A DNA stretch of 64,000 bases, taken from positions 1,612,001-1,676,000 of the forward strand of contig CAWBGI010000002.1 of the NCBI GenBank assembly GCA_963788225.1. Direction: 5' to 3'. The first letter of the stretch is position 1, and every line of letters begins with the position of its first letter. Of this stretch, positions 64,000-64,000 are shown piece by piece. The translations under genes and the position numbers were made by a program. The notes under the pieces are model-generated. The model saw only the letters and a list, made by a program, of their open reading frames with translations, was not told the origin of the DNA and made no database searches. Source of the stretch: Sulfotelmatobacter sp963788225 (lineage in GTDB: Bacteria > Acidobacteriota > Terriglobia > Terriglobales > Acidobacteriaceae).

Positions 64000-64000
64000 G

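Noticed and set aside
1..64000. CRISPR arrays, tRNA or rRNA genes, insertion sequences
   Set aside because: No regularly spaced repeats, cloverleaf-like sequences or transposase motifs were seen on either strand.

Overview
This 64 kb window looks like a chromosomal piece of a member of the Acidobacteriota (Terriglobia-like). The inference rests on large secreted proteins with Ig, BACON and beta-helix modules, an UpxY-type antiterminator, PEP-CTERM surface-protein signals and a moderately high G+C content. No 16S rRNA, tRNA, CRISPR array or transposase was seen, so the taxonomy is an inference.

Almost the whole window is one large exopolysaccharide (EPS) locus of the PEP-CTERM/exosortase-associated type. 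Region 1 (about 1.7-9 kb) holds a GT4 glycosyltransferase, a methyltransferase, a polysaccharide deacetylase and a formyltransferase-like protein in an overlapping plus-strand operon. It faces a minus-strand heparinase II/III-like lyase and an AlgD-like nucleotide-sugar dehydrogenase. Region 2 (9.2-22.7 kb) has an AsnB-type amidotransferase followed by a long minus-strand block. Read in the direction of transcription this is a phosphopantetheinyl transferase, a fused ATP sulfurylase/APS kinase, a TauE/SafE permease, CysQ, a single-module NRPS, a Wzx-like flippase and a sulfotransferase. It can supply PAPS, remove PAP, activate the NRPS and sulfate a glycan.

Region 3 (22.7-29.5 kb) carries accessory genes: a DUF3303-like protein, a cytochrome c, secreted proteins, a GT2 enzyme, a UDP-GlcNAc 2-epimerase and UpxY. 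Region 4 (30-43.8 kb) is the core EPS export and assembly operon: Wza-like outer membrane lipoprotein, chain-length determinant, ExeA-like ATPase, BY-kinase-like protein, polyprenyl-phosphate sugar transferase, GT4 and WecG-type transferases, a multi-membrane protein and an O-antigen ligase/polymerase. Region 5 (43.9-60.1 kb) is a decoration zone: two tandem paralogous sulfotransferases, several methyltransferases, more GT4/GT2/GT39 enzymes, a second flippase, an acyltransferase-SGNH protein and a DUF218 protein. Region 6 (60.2-64 kb) encodes a BACON/pectate-lyase-like secreted protein, a PEP-CTERM protein and a partial secreted protein.

The most notable observations are as follows. (i) An NRPS module with a threonine specificity code, a condensation domain whose catalytic histidine is glycine, and a thioesterase with a cysteine nucleophile sits inside a sulfation/EPS operon, suggesting an amino-acid-modified sulfated polysaccharide or an N-acyl-threonine product. 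(ii) A duplicated segment of about 260 bp flanks a small secreted-protein gene. (iii) Five single-base frameshifts lie between 39 and 53 kb. (iv) An 11-bp core motif occurs in three intergenic regions. (v) A BY-kinase-like protein lacks its P-loop lysine.
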